Positions 11,850 to 24,680 of a stretch of 64,000 nt of DNA are shown here, in pieces (the stretch's first letter is position 1; each line of letters opens with the position of its first letter). Both the position numbers and the translations under genes were made by a program. The notes under the pieces were generated by a model. It saw only the letters and a list, made by a program, of their open reading frames with translations. It searched no databases and was not told where the DNA came from. The stretch comes from Melampsora larici-populina 98AG31 (taxonomy: Eukaryota > Basidiomycota > Pucciniomycetes > Pucciniales > Melampsoraceae). The stretch lies in the NCBI RefSeq assembly GCF_000204055.1, contig NW_006768839.1, positions 62,001-126,000 on the forward strand. Reading direction: 5' to 3'.

Positions 11850-12204
11850 ACCTCAACCCAGCAAGGCATCAGAGAGAAGCAATACGCCATGTGAAAATCG
11901 CGGCCAGCAAGGAAGTACGGATCCTTCTGATTGAATAGCAACACTCACGCGCGGAAGCCTTGCAACGCCACGCTCAGCTGAATGTCCAGATTGAAGCCGA
12001 TTTGTCCTACAGCAACGCAGCTCGCAAGTCATTTTAAATGGGTCGCACATGAAGGCGAAACGGTCTGATTGCAAACTATCTTCCCGTTAGCTTTTCTTCC
12101 CTATCATTTCGTGAATAGCTGATTGTATAAATTTCTTTTAACTTTTTCTTCTTTCAACACACCTCTCTGTGCCACGTCGCTTTTTTATCCTTGTGTGCAT
12201 AATC
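11850..12204 (+). promoter_or_regulatory. Upstream region shared with the two other esterase-like genes
   Basis: Blocks such as TGTGAAAATCG, CCTTGCAACGCC and AACGCAGCTCG recur in the same order upstream of the paralogs at 21626 and 38211. The conserved stretch is shorter here (about 330 bp) than between those two (about 700 bp). The shared block therefore was duplicated with the gene and probably contains the promoter. Confidence 0.55.
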
Positions 12205-14981
12205 ATGTTTATATTACGTCTCATCATCCTTTTAACCCAGTTGTTATTGCGATCCACAAGCGCAGAAGCTGCAGCTGCAGCACCGGCATCCCCTGCAGAT
12301 AAAAGCGGCAATCAAACCACGATTCCCCAAGTACCTGTAGGCGGTGCGGCTAGTGGTAATCGAACAACGCGCGACCCTGCACCTGCAGGTGGTGCGGCCG
12401 GAGGAAAAGGAGCAACCCGTGTCACTCTCGACTATGGCGACTTCAATGGAAAAGCGCAAGGAGGAGTGGACATTTGGAGCTCAATTCCTTATGTGAGTAA
12501 AGTACTCAATATAAGTGAAAGCTTCTCAATGATATTCATTCACTTATTCTTTCTTCATCTAGGCTGAACCACCCCTTGGCGCCAGACGTTTTGCGTCTCC
12601 TGTTGCTCCCACCAAAAAATACCCAAACTTTGATGCTACCGTTAGTCTGAAAATGATCCACTATTTCAAAGAATGTTTGGTAATCTTATAACTTCTGCAT
12701 AATGCTCCCAATGACAGAAAATTTCACCTGGATGTGCTTCGTCTGACCCTCTAGCCGGCGCAGACCCCTCTTCCTTCAACCAAACCATCTTAGCTGTCTT
12801 ACAATCCCTTCCAAAAGGTACACAATCAGCCACAGATACAAGACCTGGTCAAGAAGACTGTTTGACCCTAGACGTAAGCATTCACCTCTTTTACCATTCT
12901 TCACGCTTTTACTTAACACACTCGGGGGTTTACAGGTAACTAGGCCTTCTGGGTTAGGCGGTAATGAAAAGCTGCCCGTCATCTTTTGGATTTGTGAGTT
13001 TCTATCTTATTTATAGATCCATCCTACCACTTTTCTTGTACTCATCATGTTCTTTCTTGCTCAGCGGAAAGCGCTTCAGGAGCGGTCAACCCAGCAGGTT
13101 TGATGGCACGCGGAAAGATGATCCAGAAACCATTTATCTGGGTTTCAGCAAATTGGAGATCAAGCGTAAGCAATAAAACCCTGTTTTGATTTGCATTACA
13201 AAGGTTCTGAGTCTCGGCTTCCTCATTCAGGTGTTTGGGTTTTTGGGTGGCAAAGAAATCGCTGCTGCTGACGCCGGCAATCTCGGGTTGAAAGACCAAA
13301 GATTGGCCTTGGAATGGGTTCAGGTATATAAGCTCATTAAATTCTCATTATTCATGCATCACGTTGATAAAAAATTCTCGACCCTCCCAAAAGAAACACA
13401 TTTCCAAGTTTGGAGGAGATCCTAAGCGAGTTACTCTGTATGGATCGAATTGTGCGTTGCTGACCTCTTTTCCCCGAGATGCATCGATCGCATTTACTCA
13501 CTTTGACATCATTCTCCCTATTAACTTTCATTCATTATCTCTTCACAGTGGGCGGTATGGCTGTATCTCACCAACTTGTGGCCTTTAACGGTGACAGTAA
13601 GGGCTTGTTCCAGAATGCGATCCTTGGAGGAGCTGTTGCGCTTCCCAGTCCTAGTAAGCCAGCAATAGTCCTCTCAAGTCGCAGTCGCTTGAAATGAACT
13701 CAAAAACCGTTTTTATCAACCGACAATCAGAAATAGCATCGGGTCAAGCAACGTATGACAAATTCGCTAAAGCAGCTGGTTGCCCAGTTGGCGCAGGCTC
13801 ACTCGCTTGTTTACGTGAAGCCAAATTGGAAAAATTAGTGTAAGTTTCCAAAAACAAACAAACCCTTTATGTGGCAGTTCACTTATTTCCCTATAAAAAC
13901 ACTGAATGGCTTGTCTTTCAAAAAACAGGGCTGCTGCCAATACTTTCCCTGGAATCTTCTCTCGCCAGAGATACCCTTTGCCATTCCACGCCTACGTCGA
14001 TGGGAAGTTTCTCACAGGATCTATTCAAGATTTAGCCAAAGCAGGAAAAGGTATAACTATCTCAAACTTTTTCCTATCGTATGTTTCCTAACCTTTATTC
14101 CATCTACACTCAGTGGCCAAGGTTCCCATCATCCTAGGATCCACCGACGACTCTGGAACGGTGGACACCTTGGTCGAAGCTGCACACATCTTCAATGAAA
14201 CCGGTGTTACACCATGTTAGTCATCATCAGACTTTGAATTGCCTTTGAAAGTTTAGGACAGAAAGTTGAAATTTGTGTTGGTTTTAGGGTTACAGCAACT
14301 TCTTCCTGGTGCCACACCCAAAGATCTCGCCACCCTCTTGAAACTTTATCCCTCTGACCCGGCCCAAGGTTCACCTTTCAATACCGGTACACAAAACCAA
14401 TTGAACGCTGTCTCAAAGCAGATTGCAGCTCTGTTTGGAGATATTGCCTACCAAGTGAGAATCAGCTCAGTCTATCTGGTCCAACTTCATTGTAATACTG
14501 ATACCTTTCTTCCATTATCTAGGGGATTCGAAGATTCTTCTCACAATCAGTCCAGGCTTCTGCGCCGGTCTATGGTTTCATTGACCGTGGTTCCAAAAAT
14601 ACCAAATACCTTGGTAGGTTTAAAATTATGCTAGCCTTATGATATCCCATAACTTAATGGGTTTCCCTTTCCACCTGTTTTCTAGGTTCATACGCTGGTG
14701 TGAACACCTTGAGCGTCTTGAAGGCTCCAGCTGCTGGAAGAAGTACCGATATTCAAACTCGTTACTTGAATTTCGTCTACACCAATGATCCTAACCCAAA
14801 GGGAGTAAAAGTTCAATGGCCTAAATATGGACCTACCGCTCAGCTCATGGAGTTTTCTGATACTGAAACCGGAAAGATTGTACCTGATGACTTTAGAAAG
14901 GAAGGAATTCAGTATTACATCACAGATATCATGGGTGATAGTGCGAAGGGTAAACCTTCTGCTCAATTTGCTAAAACTTGA
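12205..14981 (+). CDS. Secreted type-B carboxylesterase-fold protein, catalytic residues lost (copy 1)
   Basis: Fourteen exons: 12205-12492, 12563-12640, 12718-12873, 12936-12993, 13065-13165, 13231-13323, 13394-13451, 13549-13653, 13731-13839, 13929-14050, 14114-14215, 14288-14454, 14523-14613, 14686-14981; about 607 residues. A hydrophobic signal peptide (MFILRLIILLTQLLLRSTSA) leads into an Ala/Gly-rich linker. Family landmarks are clear: IPYAEPPLGARRFASP, QEDCLTLDV, AANTFPGIF, PAQGSPFNTG, QWPKYGP. Yet the nucleophile elbow GESAG is GSNLG (Asn about 277), the acid motif DEGT is DSGT (Ser about 403) and the His of LGxFH is Ala (LGSYAG, about 513). The HGGG oxyanion loop is also missing after LPVIFWI. 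The frame and splice sites are intact, so I infer a functional but non-hydrolytic secreted protein, perhaps ligand-binding. Copy 1 is the most divergent of the three and has a longer N-terminal linker. Confidence 0.8.
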
Positions 14982-15220
14982 ACTTTTGTTATTGAATGGC
15001 CTTCTCTGCAAATTTTTGTCTTTGTTTGTGTTTGTATTTCTTCTTGTACAAGACAACTAAGATTTATAATATTTCCAGTCAAACAAATTGTTTATCAATC
15101 ATCACCTGTATCATCTTTTTATCCTTCTCATGAATTCTTTTGTAAATAAATATCTACGTACTCGCATTTTATGGCATTCATCCTGTTTGTGTTCTCTATA
15201 ATTGTTTGATCATAATTCAC

Positions 15221-18200
15221 ATGAGTGACAATCACTTAAAAATGGGATCGTGTATTTTTCCGAACGATGTTTTGCAGACGTTAATGCTCGCAGCCTCTCA
15301 GACTCGCACTAAATCAAGCAGCCAACCGAAAGAAGAATCTCAGACAAGCACTAATTCTAGTAGTCAACCTAAGAAGGCTGGGACAAAAGGTAAAAAGACT
15401 TTTGGCCTACCCTTGGATCGCCCGGCATTTCATACCTACATTGACCACGGCACGAGGCTGGATTCCGAAGGTTACCCTCTTCTTCCAAAAGGCTCAACCG
15501 TTTTCGTCAAGCAGGAGGGCGAAAAGTTCACCAACTGGTGCTCTTTTGGGTTCTCTAGTACAACTTCTGGCGGGGGTATCAAGGAAGGTAGTGACTGGCA
15601 AACTGTGCGATTCACATGCCTAGGCATCATAATGTGCAACAACCGCCATTGTGACTATCTTGGCACACCGCCAACTTCGAACTCTAAGAGAGCAGAGTGG
15701 GAAATGAAGTAAGTGTTTTCAATTTCAAAATTGTTTGTTGCAAACACGCCATTCATCAATTGACTTTTTTTCATTCAATGTTTTTTTCATTCAGAGCTCA
15801 TAAATGCCCCGCGGCCCTATGCCCAGAGTATCTCAGAATGGTTCCATGCATTGGTACAATCTGTTGAGTGGATGAGCACATCCCTTCTGGATGGGGCATT
15901 GTCCGTCACTCAGGACTCCACGACCATCCATGGCCTCGACGGGCAAAGCCTGACAAGCTTGCATTGGCTACCTTTGCAAAAAAAGTTGTTGAAAATCCTG
16001 ATTTGGGACCTTTACAACACAAGGTAACCATCATTTCCTTCCTGTGTATCACGCTATCTTGCGACTAACATTCACTGTTTTCATTTAAGGTCGGCCGAGC
16101 GCCTGCAGGGAAGGCCGCCATTGCAACATCGACCGACATTCATCCTGCTTTGAACAATCTCCATCGTTTAGGATATTATCGACGTGTCATACTAGTCAAC
16201 ACGGGAATAATTCCTGCAAAGAAGATTCCAGGTGGAGGTGATAGTTTCGTGTTGGACATAATTGACTGGGTTGAGTATGTCAATGGTTTTCTATTCTCTC
16301 ATAATAATCTTGAAAAAATATCTTAATTGCACTTTGATTATGTGATTCAGGCAAGGACTCCGTGTAATATCGGCTTCATTTATGCCGAAAACTACCCACA
16401 TGACCTTTCAAACGGAATGGATGGCTGAACAACTGCTGGCTCGAGTTAACGGCGGCGTGTACCAAGGCGGCTTGCTCTCAGATGTCACGTAAAAGTTCTT
16501 TGCGAACGGGTACTTGCTCACGACGTCAATGTACAATGACGTGCTCCATCGGTGGATTCCGATCCAACTCACATGGATGAATGGTCTCACCGATGACCAT
16601 TACAAGGCACATTTCACCACGCTCATGCAACAAATTAAAGCAGCTCAAATTTCCACTTCCGAACAGGACACCCTGGTTCGGCAAGTTGTTGACTTCTCTA
16701 TGGCACAGAAGAATGGTTTCATCACGGCCTACATGGATGTATTCAGTGAAACAGACAGGAATGTGGCACTTTCCAAGTTGACCGGCTGCAAGGAACATTT
16801 TCGTGCTCAGGTCACACGTGTGAAGAGAAATAATGCGATCATTGCAAGGGGATTTGAGGTCAGTTTGGCCTTCTTTGAAATGTTTTTTGCTTCTGATTTC
16901 TTTAGAGTCTAATCTTCTTTCTGGTTAAACAGAAAGAATTCGAGACTCTGGCCATGAGTCTATGTGACCCAAACACGCCTGGACAAGACACATTCAAAGT
17001 CAAGGTTGATCTTTTGCAACGCAAGTTTCCCAAAGCAAAAAGGTGGATTGATTGGTGGCAAGCATCCGACGTACAGGCCATGTTATTCAAATCCAGAATC
17101 AAGGCCATTGACGATGACGACCTTGACGATGACATGCCTGCGACTACCAACGCACAAGAATCGATGCACCGGGTTTATTACATGATTTTGTAAGTTCCAT
17201 TCCTTTCGTTATCATTCATTATTACATTTATTTGATGTCCTTTCTGATGATTTAACAATTTAGGGAAGGTAATTGTACCATTCAAGTTGGTCTTGTACAG
17301 CTTTATGCTTTGGTAATGAGCCTCAAAAGAGACTATCATGACCTTCGACAAGGAGTGGCAATTGAATACGGTTCTACGAAAAACTATGAAAAAGTCGCCC
17401 AAGTTCTCGGATGGGCAAAGAAGGCTCGCAACCGCCGCGAGACCAAGAACGACGGACAACCGCCGGACACCACGGAGGCTTTATTAGGAAGCAAGAATAC
17501 AAAACTAGGCAGACCCAAAGGGTCTGTCAACGTGGACCGTAACCCTGTGACAACATATCAAGGATTTCAAATCTCTGTGCTTCCAACTCGCCAGTTTTGG
17601 TGTTGGATGAATTCGATGTCAGAGTGTTTGTATGCCCTCTACAATCCTTATTGGTTCACCGGTTCCAAGGGTGGCTCAACTCATATCTTCAACAAATTAA
17701 TGAATATTTTCTTGTCACGAGCTACCTGGGAGATACATCAGTCCGGCAGCATTCGACAAATCCTTTCCTTGGGTCAAAACAAACTTCACGCGGCCATTCA
17801 GAAGATCTATCCAGGTTCATTCAAATACGACGATTATGCTTCTGCTACATTGTATTTTGAAGGCTTATTTGATTGCCAAGGGGTACAAACCAAGCCTAAA
17901 GCGCCTCCAATTACTGAGGAACTTTTTCGTGTCTTGCGTGAACGCAAGTTGGTCTGCTCGAATGACTTTTCGCATGTCAGTAATCAAACTCTCGAAACAA
18001 ATCAAATTACTCTGCTTCCAGAGTATTTTGGTGTTGGTCGGCCATCTACTACACAGTCAATTCAGTATTCCGATACACCGGATCTTCTACAGCGTTGGGC
18101 TTCAGACGAGGGGATTCGCCGGGTCTCCGCGCGTCACTGTACGGAATGCGCAGTCAACAAGGACCCAAAGAACCTCACTTCAACTCTGCCACGACAAGCG

Positions 18201-20096
18201 CCACCTTTATTTGAGAGGACGCGGTTCAAATTTGACCCAGCACCGCCTCATTTATACATTCAAATTGACATTGGTATCTTACAAGGACAGCCTGAAGAAG
18301 CCAAGAAAATGACCAATGAATGCGACTTGCCTTACAAATTAACCCTTCACGGTGTCACCTACTGGATGTGGGCTCGTGGGTTCTTTGCCAAAGGACACTA
18401 CTGGTGCAAGGTGGTACGTACAGTTGGCGGTCTGTTGGGGGTATGGTATCACAATGATTTGGTCAATCAAGGCATTGCAACTTTGGAAAGTAGGGACTTG
18501 ATCACCATTGGAGGTGCTGTGGATAATACAAATTGGGTTATGTATTCTCGAGCGCCTACATCTGAAGAAGCTTTGATTATTGATAAAGCCAACATCAAAA
18601 TTCACAAGCGTTTTGGGGACAACAATGAAGGCGAGTTGCCTTTTTCACAAGTGGAATTGGAGTCTACTGCACCTGAATGTTCAGGCAGACATGTCAGATA
18701 TGAGGATGATGAGCAACAGCGCAACGGTGGAAGTGTCGGCGAAGGCCTCGAGAAGATTGTGGAGTTGGAAGATTTGTTTATGTCGGACGGAAAAGATGAT
18801 CAAGAACCAAGCCAATCAGGTGCGCTAGTCCACCCACCTTTTATTTATTCTGAAATCACTTCGCTCATGTTATGTTTATTAGTAGGGACTGTCAAGCCTA
18901 AAGCCAAGGTGAAAGATCCAAAACGCAAGGCTTCAGTATCAGATGGAAACTTAGAAGAAGTTCCAAACCAAACAGGTCAGTTTCTAATTACGTTTTACTT
19001 TCTTTGTCTTGGTTTTCAATTCACTCATGTTACATATTTTTTGTTTTTGTAGTACGGAAGGTCAAGTCTAAAAAACAAGAGGCACAGCGTAAGGATGGAA
19101 CTCAAGAAGATGTGGTTGTGTTGGATGGGCACATAGATGAAGCACAGAGCCAAACCGGTTACACTGTGAACATCATTCAACTTCCCCACATTGGAAGAGG
19201 AAAATGATTAGTAGTACAGTTTGTCATAAAAATATCCAATACCGCTCACCTGAGCCTCAACACCCACACTACATATGTGCAGTACGCTAAGTAAATAGCT
19301 TTCTATCATGTACATACAGGTCTGCTCAGTTTTTTGCCCATCAAAATATATAAATCACATGTTATACCACATGTAACTTTTTTGACTTGAAAAAAATTGT
19401 CCCAAGAATTCACTACATATAATTTTGTAGCTGCTCAGGCAATATTTTTGAAGCTATTTCTTAGTAACAGAAAGGGTATTACATGCAGTTGAGTGGATGA
19501 TATTACACCAAAACGTTGAGTCAGTGTATGTAGTCTATCTTTTGAATGCTTTTGTCAATCTGAAAAAAGTTTCAGCATGTATTACATATGAATAACTCAT
19601 CCTGCCGAGCAGATAACTGAGCATAACTGTATGTACATGATAACCACCAATTCACTGAGCCTGCTACACATATGTAGTGTGGGTGTTATGGATCAGGTGT
19701 GGAGTGATAGATCATTTTATGACAAATGATACTCCCAATCATTTTTCCTGCCCACTTGGGGAAGTTGATTAATGTTTGCAGTGTTAGTTGGTATTTTCAT
19801 TTGCCTGCTCTCTTTTGGTTGGTAATTATACAATTCACTGAAGTTATGGTTACTTTATTTTTGTAGGAACAACGATGAAGGTTAATAATCGCAAATGTAA
19901 GGTTTTGATTGCTACGGATGCCAATGACGCAACTGTCAAAAAACCACGTTGGAAAGGATATGTCCTTCTTGATGAGAAAGAGGCAAACACTTTGAAAGAG
20001 GACACCACTTTGGATGTGCCTGTCAAAGGCAGTAGCCAAGAGTCAAAGGCAAGTGGCAAGGTGCGGAAGTCGAAGCGTAAGAGGGAGAGGAAGTAG
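15221..20096 (+). pseudogene. Mutator-like transposase with GCM zinc finger and USP-like C-terminal domain, two stops
   Basis: Exons read by eye: 15221-15708, 15795-16023, 16090-16274, 16351-16858, 16933-17189, 17264-18819, 18886-18975, 19053 onwards; a basic tail (19868-20096, KVRKSKRKRERK) is probably the last exon. The N-terminal part matches a GCM-type zinc finger: CLGIIMCNNRHC, KCPAALC, MVPCIGTIC, RHSGLHDHPWP. Next comes a MULE DDE core: SDVT-KFFANGYLLTTSMY, VVDFSMAQKNGF, TTNAQESMHR. After KLGRPKG follows a region with a USP-like Cys box (FWCWMNSMSECLYALY) and His box (GFFAKGHYWCKVV, then VWYHND). In-frame TGA 15865-15867 and TAA 16490-16492 kill it. The first stop sits where GCM fingers commonly have Arg, so a CGA to TGA change is likely. 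Long terminal repeats were not found. Confidence 0.65.
19217..19729. mobile_element. Tc1/mariner-type MITE inside the Mutator wreck
   Basis: TA at 19215-19216 precedes CAGTTTGTCATAAAA and TA at 19730-19731 follows TTTTATGACAAATGA. The inverted repeats extend about 70 bases inwards (ACACCCACACTACATATGTG is shared in reverse). It lies between the exon with KVKSKKQEAQRKD and the terminal basic exon of the transposase, so it inserted in an intron or after decay began. Confidence 0.75.
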
Positions 20097-20869
20097 TCCG
20101 TTTATTTTTTAACTTTTACATGTTTGCATTTGTTCTCTCTTCTTCCTTTGGACATATGTACAAATTTTTTACTTCAATTTTTCCGTATCTATCCCTTCTT
20201 GCTACCACATTCTTTCATTTCTTCCTTCTTGCTATTGTTTTTCTCTCACTTTCCTTGACCTTCGTTATAATTGTTGTTTTTAAGCTTTTTTCTCGACATT
20301 CTTGTAACTGATAATTCCATCACCCTTTTTTGTTCAAAACTAAAGTGCGGCCTTATCATCAGCAGTTTAAGTAAAAAAAATGTTCGTATTTTTGATGAAA
20401 GTATGTCTGTAAATTTCAACAGATCGGCCTCTCATGTTCAATTTTCCAAACCCTTCTTTTCACGGAAAATAACGTTCGTGAACTAAGGACCGTAAAATTA
20501 TATTTGCACGGTGAATCATGCAATTTTGCATGCTTTATTATTCACGAAACATATCGGTTGGGTGTCAACGTTTGGAAAAATCAATGTTTTGGACCATCAA
20601 AATCCAATTTTACAGACAATATTTTGCGTCACTTTTTTTTGCAGACATCCAAAAAAAGGGAATGTCCGGAAAAATTCACTTTGTCCGGGGAAAAGTGCAT
20701 TTTTCCGAACATCCCTTTTTGCAAACATTAACGTCTGCAAAAGATCGTTCGGAAAATTCTCGGGCCCCCTTAAAAATGTACACCCTTCTCACCCTGTAGC
20801 ACCATCAGTTTCCGAGATACATATCCTGATGTAACAGCAAAAACGTGAAGGCTGACTTATTGACTGACA
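20097..20869. other. Non-coding stretch after the Mutator element
   Basis: No gene is seen. It holds T-rich sequence, a near-palindrome at 20520-20546 (CATGCAATTTTGCATG core) and the hairpin listed at 20648-20715. The terminal repeat of the Mutator-like element may be hidden here. Confidence 0.4.
20648..20715. repeat. Inverted repeat / hairpin
   Basis: AAAAAGGGAATGTCCGGAAA, followed shortly by ATTCACTTT, pairs with AAAGTGCATTTTTCCGAACA and then TCCCTTTTTG. Each arm is about 30 bases with a few mismatches. It is probably the tip of a fold-back or MITE remnant. Confidence 0.6.
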
Positions 20870-20939
20870 TGCAAGCCGGCCAGTAAAAATGGCCGAGAAG
20901 CCAGTGCTTTGCGCCAGATGACTCTTGTGTGTAGAAAAA

Positions 20940-21625
20940 GGTTGAAAAAAGACTTCCTTTGCATACCTGATCTCATGACATTATCCATCACACCGCGGCG
21001 TAAACTAACAATCCCATATATAGGGACCAAGATTGAATTATAGATTTAAACAGCCAACCACATTCTTTCCCCCAGCACTAAGGGAGCGGATCTGAGCGCG
21101 TCAGTTCCTGATAGCCATGCAGGTCTATAAGGGATTGCAAGTAACAGAACATAAATATTGCAACGCCCCGCCTGTATGCTTATCGATGGACACAGCCAAA
21201 CGATGAAGTGAGCCACATGAAGATGATGTTTTCCATTGAAAGAAAATAGAACCCTTGTTTGATCGACTCAGCACGGCGCAGGACACTAGCAATAGGCCGT
21301 GTGAAAATCGTTGGCCCCAGGAAACGATGAGGATATCTCCAATTGAACGGCAGCGTACCCTGTTCAAATCCATGAGAGCCCTGCAACGCCTCGTTCAACA
21401 AATACGTTCGGATCAAAGTGATTACCTACAACGCAGCTCGAAAGGAGGATATTAGAAATTGCTCAAATACCCCGGGGAAAAGCTGCCTAATGGTGTACAC
21501 CTTCTCTTCATCTGTTCATCTACTATCATTCCTTGCTTAATTACTTGTTCATATTTCCTTTAGCATCTTACTTTTTCAATACAACTGTCTTCGCCAAACC
21601 GCACTTTTTATCCTTCTTTTCAATC
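20940..21625 (+). promoter_or_regulatory. Duplicated promoter region of esterase-like copy 2
   Basis: The region aligns by eye with 37500-38210 upstream of copy 3: GCATACC...ATGACAT, AGCGG(A/G)TCTGAGCG, TCTATAAGGGA, GAGGATATCTCCAAT, ACAACGCAGCTCGAA and CATCTACTATCATT occur in the same order. TATAAGGG at 21125 and ATATATAGGG at 21016 are candidate TATA elements. Conservation this far upstream suggests a shared expression programme. Confidence 0.55.
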
Positions 21626-24333
21626 ATGTTCATATCACCCGTCATCATCGCTGTATGTCAGTTGTTGTTACGATCTTCTGGAGCGGAAGCTGCTGCAGTG
21701 GCAAAGGAACCGGCAGCATCAGCTGCTGCAGGCGCTGTGGCCGGCGGTAAAGGAGCAACACACGTCGTTCTGGATTATGGTGACTTTAATGGAAAAACAC
21801 AAGGTGGATTAGACACTTGGAATTCCATTCCCTATGTACGTAAAATACTCAAAATCACCAAAAGCTCTCCAATGATGATACTCATCTATTTATTTATTTC
21901 ATTTAGGCCGAACCACCCCTTGGCGCCAGGCGTTTCGCGTCTCCTGTTGCTCCTACTAAGAAATATCCAAATTTTGATGCCACTGTTAGTTTGAAAACCA
22001 TGCATTTTTTTAGAAAGTCCAATAATCTGACTTCCACTCATAACCCTCAATCACAGAAAATATCACCCGGATGTCTCACAACTGATCCTTTAGCCGGTTC
22101 AGATCCCTCTGCCTTCAACGCAACCATCATTGGCGTCTTAGAGTCCCTTCCTGCAGGCGTACAATCAGCCACGGATTCCAGACCTGGTCAAGAAGACTGT
22201 TTGACCTTAGACGTAAGCATCAACTTTTCCATCGTATCAAGCTCCTCATTTCATTGACGCATTCGGGTGTTTTACAGGTGACCAGGCCTTCTGGTGTAGC
22301 CAAGGATCAGAAACTACCTGTTATCTTTTGGATTTGTGAGTCTTTGATCTTATAAATCTGGATTTCTTGAAGGAATTTTCAAGTGCTCATCATCTTCTCA
22401 ATTCCTCAGCACAATCCTCTTCGGGATCAGTCAACCCAGCAGGTTTGATGGCCCGTGGAAAGATGACTGGAAAACCATTCATCTGGGTATCAGCCAATTG
22501 GAGATCAAGTGTAAGAACCTTTTTCTTTGATCTGTATATGAAAACAAATTAAGTATTTTCTTCCCGTATCAAGGCATTCGGGTTCTTGGGCGGGAAAGAG
22601 ATCGCCGCTGCTGATGCTGGTAATCTTGGATTGAAAGATCAAAGATTGGCCATGGAATGGGTTCAGGTACATACTCTCATTAAATATTGATTTGACATCA
22701 AAGATATGGCGTTGATAGAGAAAACTAACTTGTTTCTAACAGAAACATATCGCCAACTTTGGAGGGGATCCCAAACGGGTTACTCTATATGGATCCAACT
22801 GTACGTTTCTGATCTCTTACTAGAGGAGTATTACTCGCGATCACTGACGTTGGAGATATTCCTTACGACCTCTGAACTTCTGGCATCAGTGGGATCGATG
22901 GCTGTATCTCACCAATTGGTAGCCTACGATGGTGCCAGTAAGGGATTGTTCCAGAATGCGATCCTTGGAGGAGCCGTTGCTCTCCCTAGTCCTAGTGAGT
23001 CATCAACACTGCTCTCGATCTAAAAGTCGCTTGAAACGAATTAACAACATTCCTATTGACCATCAATCAGAAATAGGAACGGGTCAAGCAATCTACGACA
23101 AATTTGTCAAAGCAGCCGGGTGCCCAGTCGGAGCAGGATCACTCGCTTGCTTACGTGAAGTTAAAGCTGAGAAATTAGTGTAAGTTTTTCAAACGAATCA
23201 AGCCATTCTCACTCATTTCAGCGCATTGACTCTTTCTTTTGAAAATAACTCGATCTCATGACATGAAAATAGAGAGGCAGCCAATACTTTCCCTGGAATC
23301 TTTTCCCGACTTCGATATCCTTTACCATTTCACGTTTATGTAGATGGAAAGTTCCTTACAGGATCAGTTCAAGATTTAGCAAAAGCAGGCAAAGGTATAA
23401 TGATCTAAACTATTGTTGTTATTATTATATTACTCCTTTCTAACTTTGCATCTCTTTTCGTTCTAGTGGCCAAGGTTCCTATCATCTTAGGATCATCTGA
23501 TGATTCTGGAACTTTAGATACCTTGGTTGAAGCTGCTCATATCTTCAATGACACTGGTGTTGCACCTTGTGAGTCTTTTACCATGATCAATTTCCAGTTT
23601 GCGATATGATGGACTAAGAATTTCGCGTGATGTTTTTTTCTAGGGTTAAAACAACTTCTTCCTGGTGCTGCACCACATGAGATCACCGACCTTTTGAAAC
23701 TTTATCCTTCTGATCCAGCTCAAGGTTCACCTTTCAACACCGGTTTACAAAACCAACTGAACCCCGTCTCAAAGCAAATGGCAGCTCTATTCGGTGATAT
23801 CGCTTACCAAGTGAGAATTCGTTTATCATACATAGTAAAGCTTTATTACAACACTGACATGTATTTTTTTACCATCTAGGGTCTCCGACGCTTTTTCTCG
23901 CAATCCGTTCAGGCATCTATTCCAGTCTATGGGTTCATTGACCGTGGATTGAAACAAACTAAATACCTCGGTACGTTGACAACTCATTGACTTGAGATAC
24001 TGGAACGTGTACTAAGATTCACTTGTGACTGCTTTTTCAGGTTCATACTCCGGTGTGAACACCGTCAGCGCCTTGAAAGCCCCAGCTGCTGGAAGAAGTG
24101 CGGATATCCAAACCCGTTACTTGAACTTTGTTTACACCAGTAACCCCAATCCCACAGGAGTCAAAGTTCAATGGCCAAAATACGGGCCTACTGCTCAATT
24201 AATGGAATTCTCTGATACTGAATCTGGAAAGATCGTCCCTGATAACTTTAGAAAAGAAGGAATTCAATATTACATTGAAAACATTATGGGTGATAGTACT
24301 AAAGGAAAACCATCAGCTCAACTTTTACAATAA
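21626..24333 (+). CDS. Secreted type-B carboxylesterase-fold protein, catalytic residues lost (copy 2)
   Basis: The exon pattern is the same as in copy 1: 21626-21835, 21907-21984, 22057-22212, 22278-22335 and so on to the stop at 24331-24333; about 580 residues. The signal peptide is MFISPVIIAVCQLLLRSSGA, cut before EAAAVAKE. Fold landmarks: VVLDYGDFNGKTQGG, IPYAEPPLGARRFASP, QEDCLTLDV, FGFLGGKEIAAADAGNLG, FGGDPKRVTLYG, PAQGSPFNTG. The nucleophile position is Asn (GSNLGSM, about 251), the acid is Ser (DDSGT, about 377), the His is Ser (LGSYSGVNT, about 487) and the HGGG loop is SQSSSGS. All frames and splice sites I could follow are intact. It is closer to copy 3 than to copy 1. An inactive binding protein is my inference; the substrate or partner is unknown. 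Confidence 0.8.
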
Positions 24334-24529
24334 ACCTTTTGATTTCAGATTTTGTTTCAATATGATTTTCGTCTTTTCTTTTGTCACTCATTTCTTGCGA
24401 TTTGCAAAACCACATTCAATTTTTTCCCATTCATCAAAAATTGTCTATTACACATCTGTTGTTCCATTTTTTTGTAAACTTGTGTAATTTTCTTACTGAC
24501 ACTGCACAGATGTAGTATTTTTCGGCTAT

Positions 24530-24680
24530 GCAAAATGATTAGAATTAATGTCAAAAATAATTAAAAATGCTATGTTAATGCATAAAAATGCACCATTAAT
24601 GCACCATTAATGAAAAAAAATGCAGCATCAATGCAGAAAAATGCAGTGTTAATGCACATGCAGAATGAATGCAGAATTCC
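24530..24680. repeat. Degenerate ATGCA/TTAATGCA array
   Basis: Irregular repeats of AATGCA, TTAATGCAC and AAAATGCAG fill about 150 bp some 200 bp after the stop of esterase-like copy 2. A TGCAC-based array also follows the copper ATPase gene. Confidence 0.6.

Noticed and set aside
12169..12204. Upstream GTG extension of esterase-like copy 1
   Set aside because: A non-ATG start is unlikely in a fungal nuclear gene, and both paralogs begin at the aligned ATG (MF...).
19004..19207. Separate small Lys-rich gene after the Mutator transposase
   Set aside because: Its coding sequence continues from the preceding exons through GT-AG introns and shares the NQT/SQT-then-basic pattern, so it is treated as part of the transposase.
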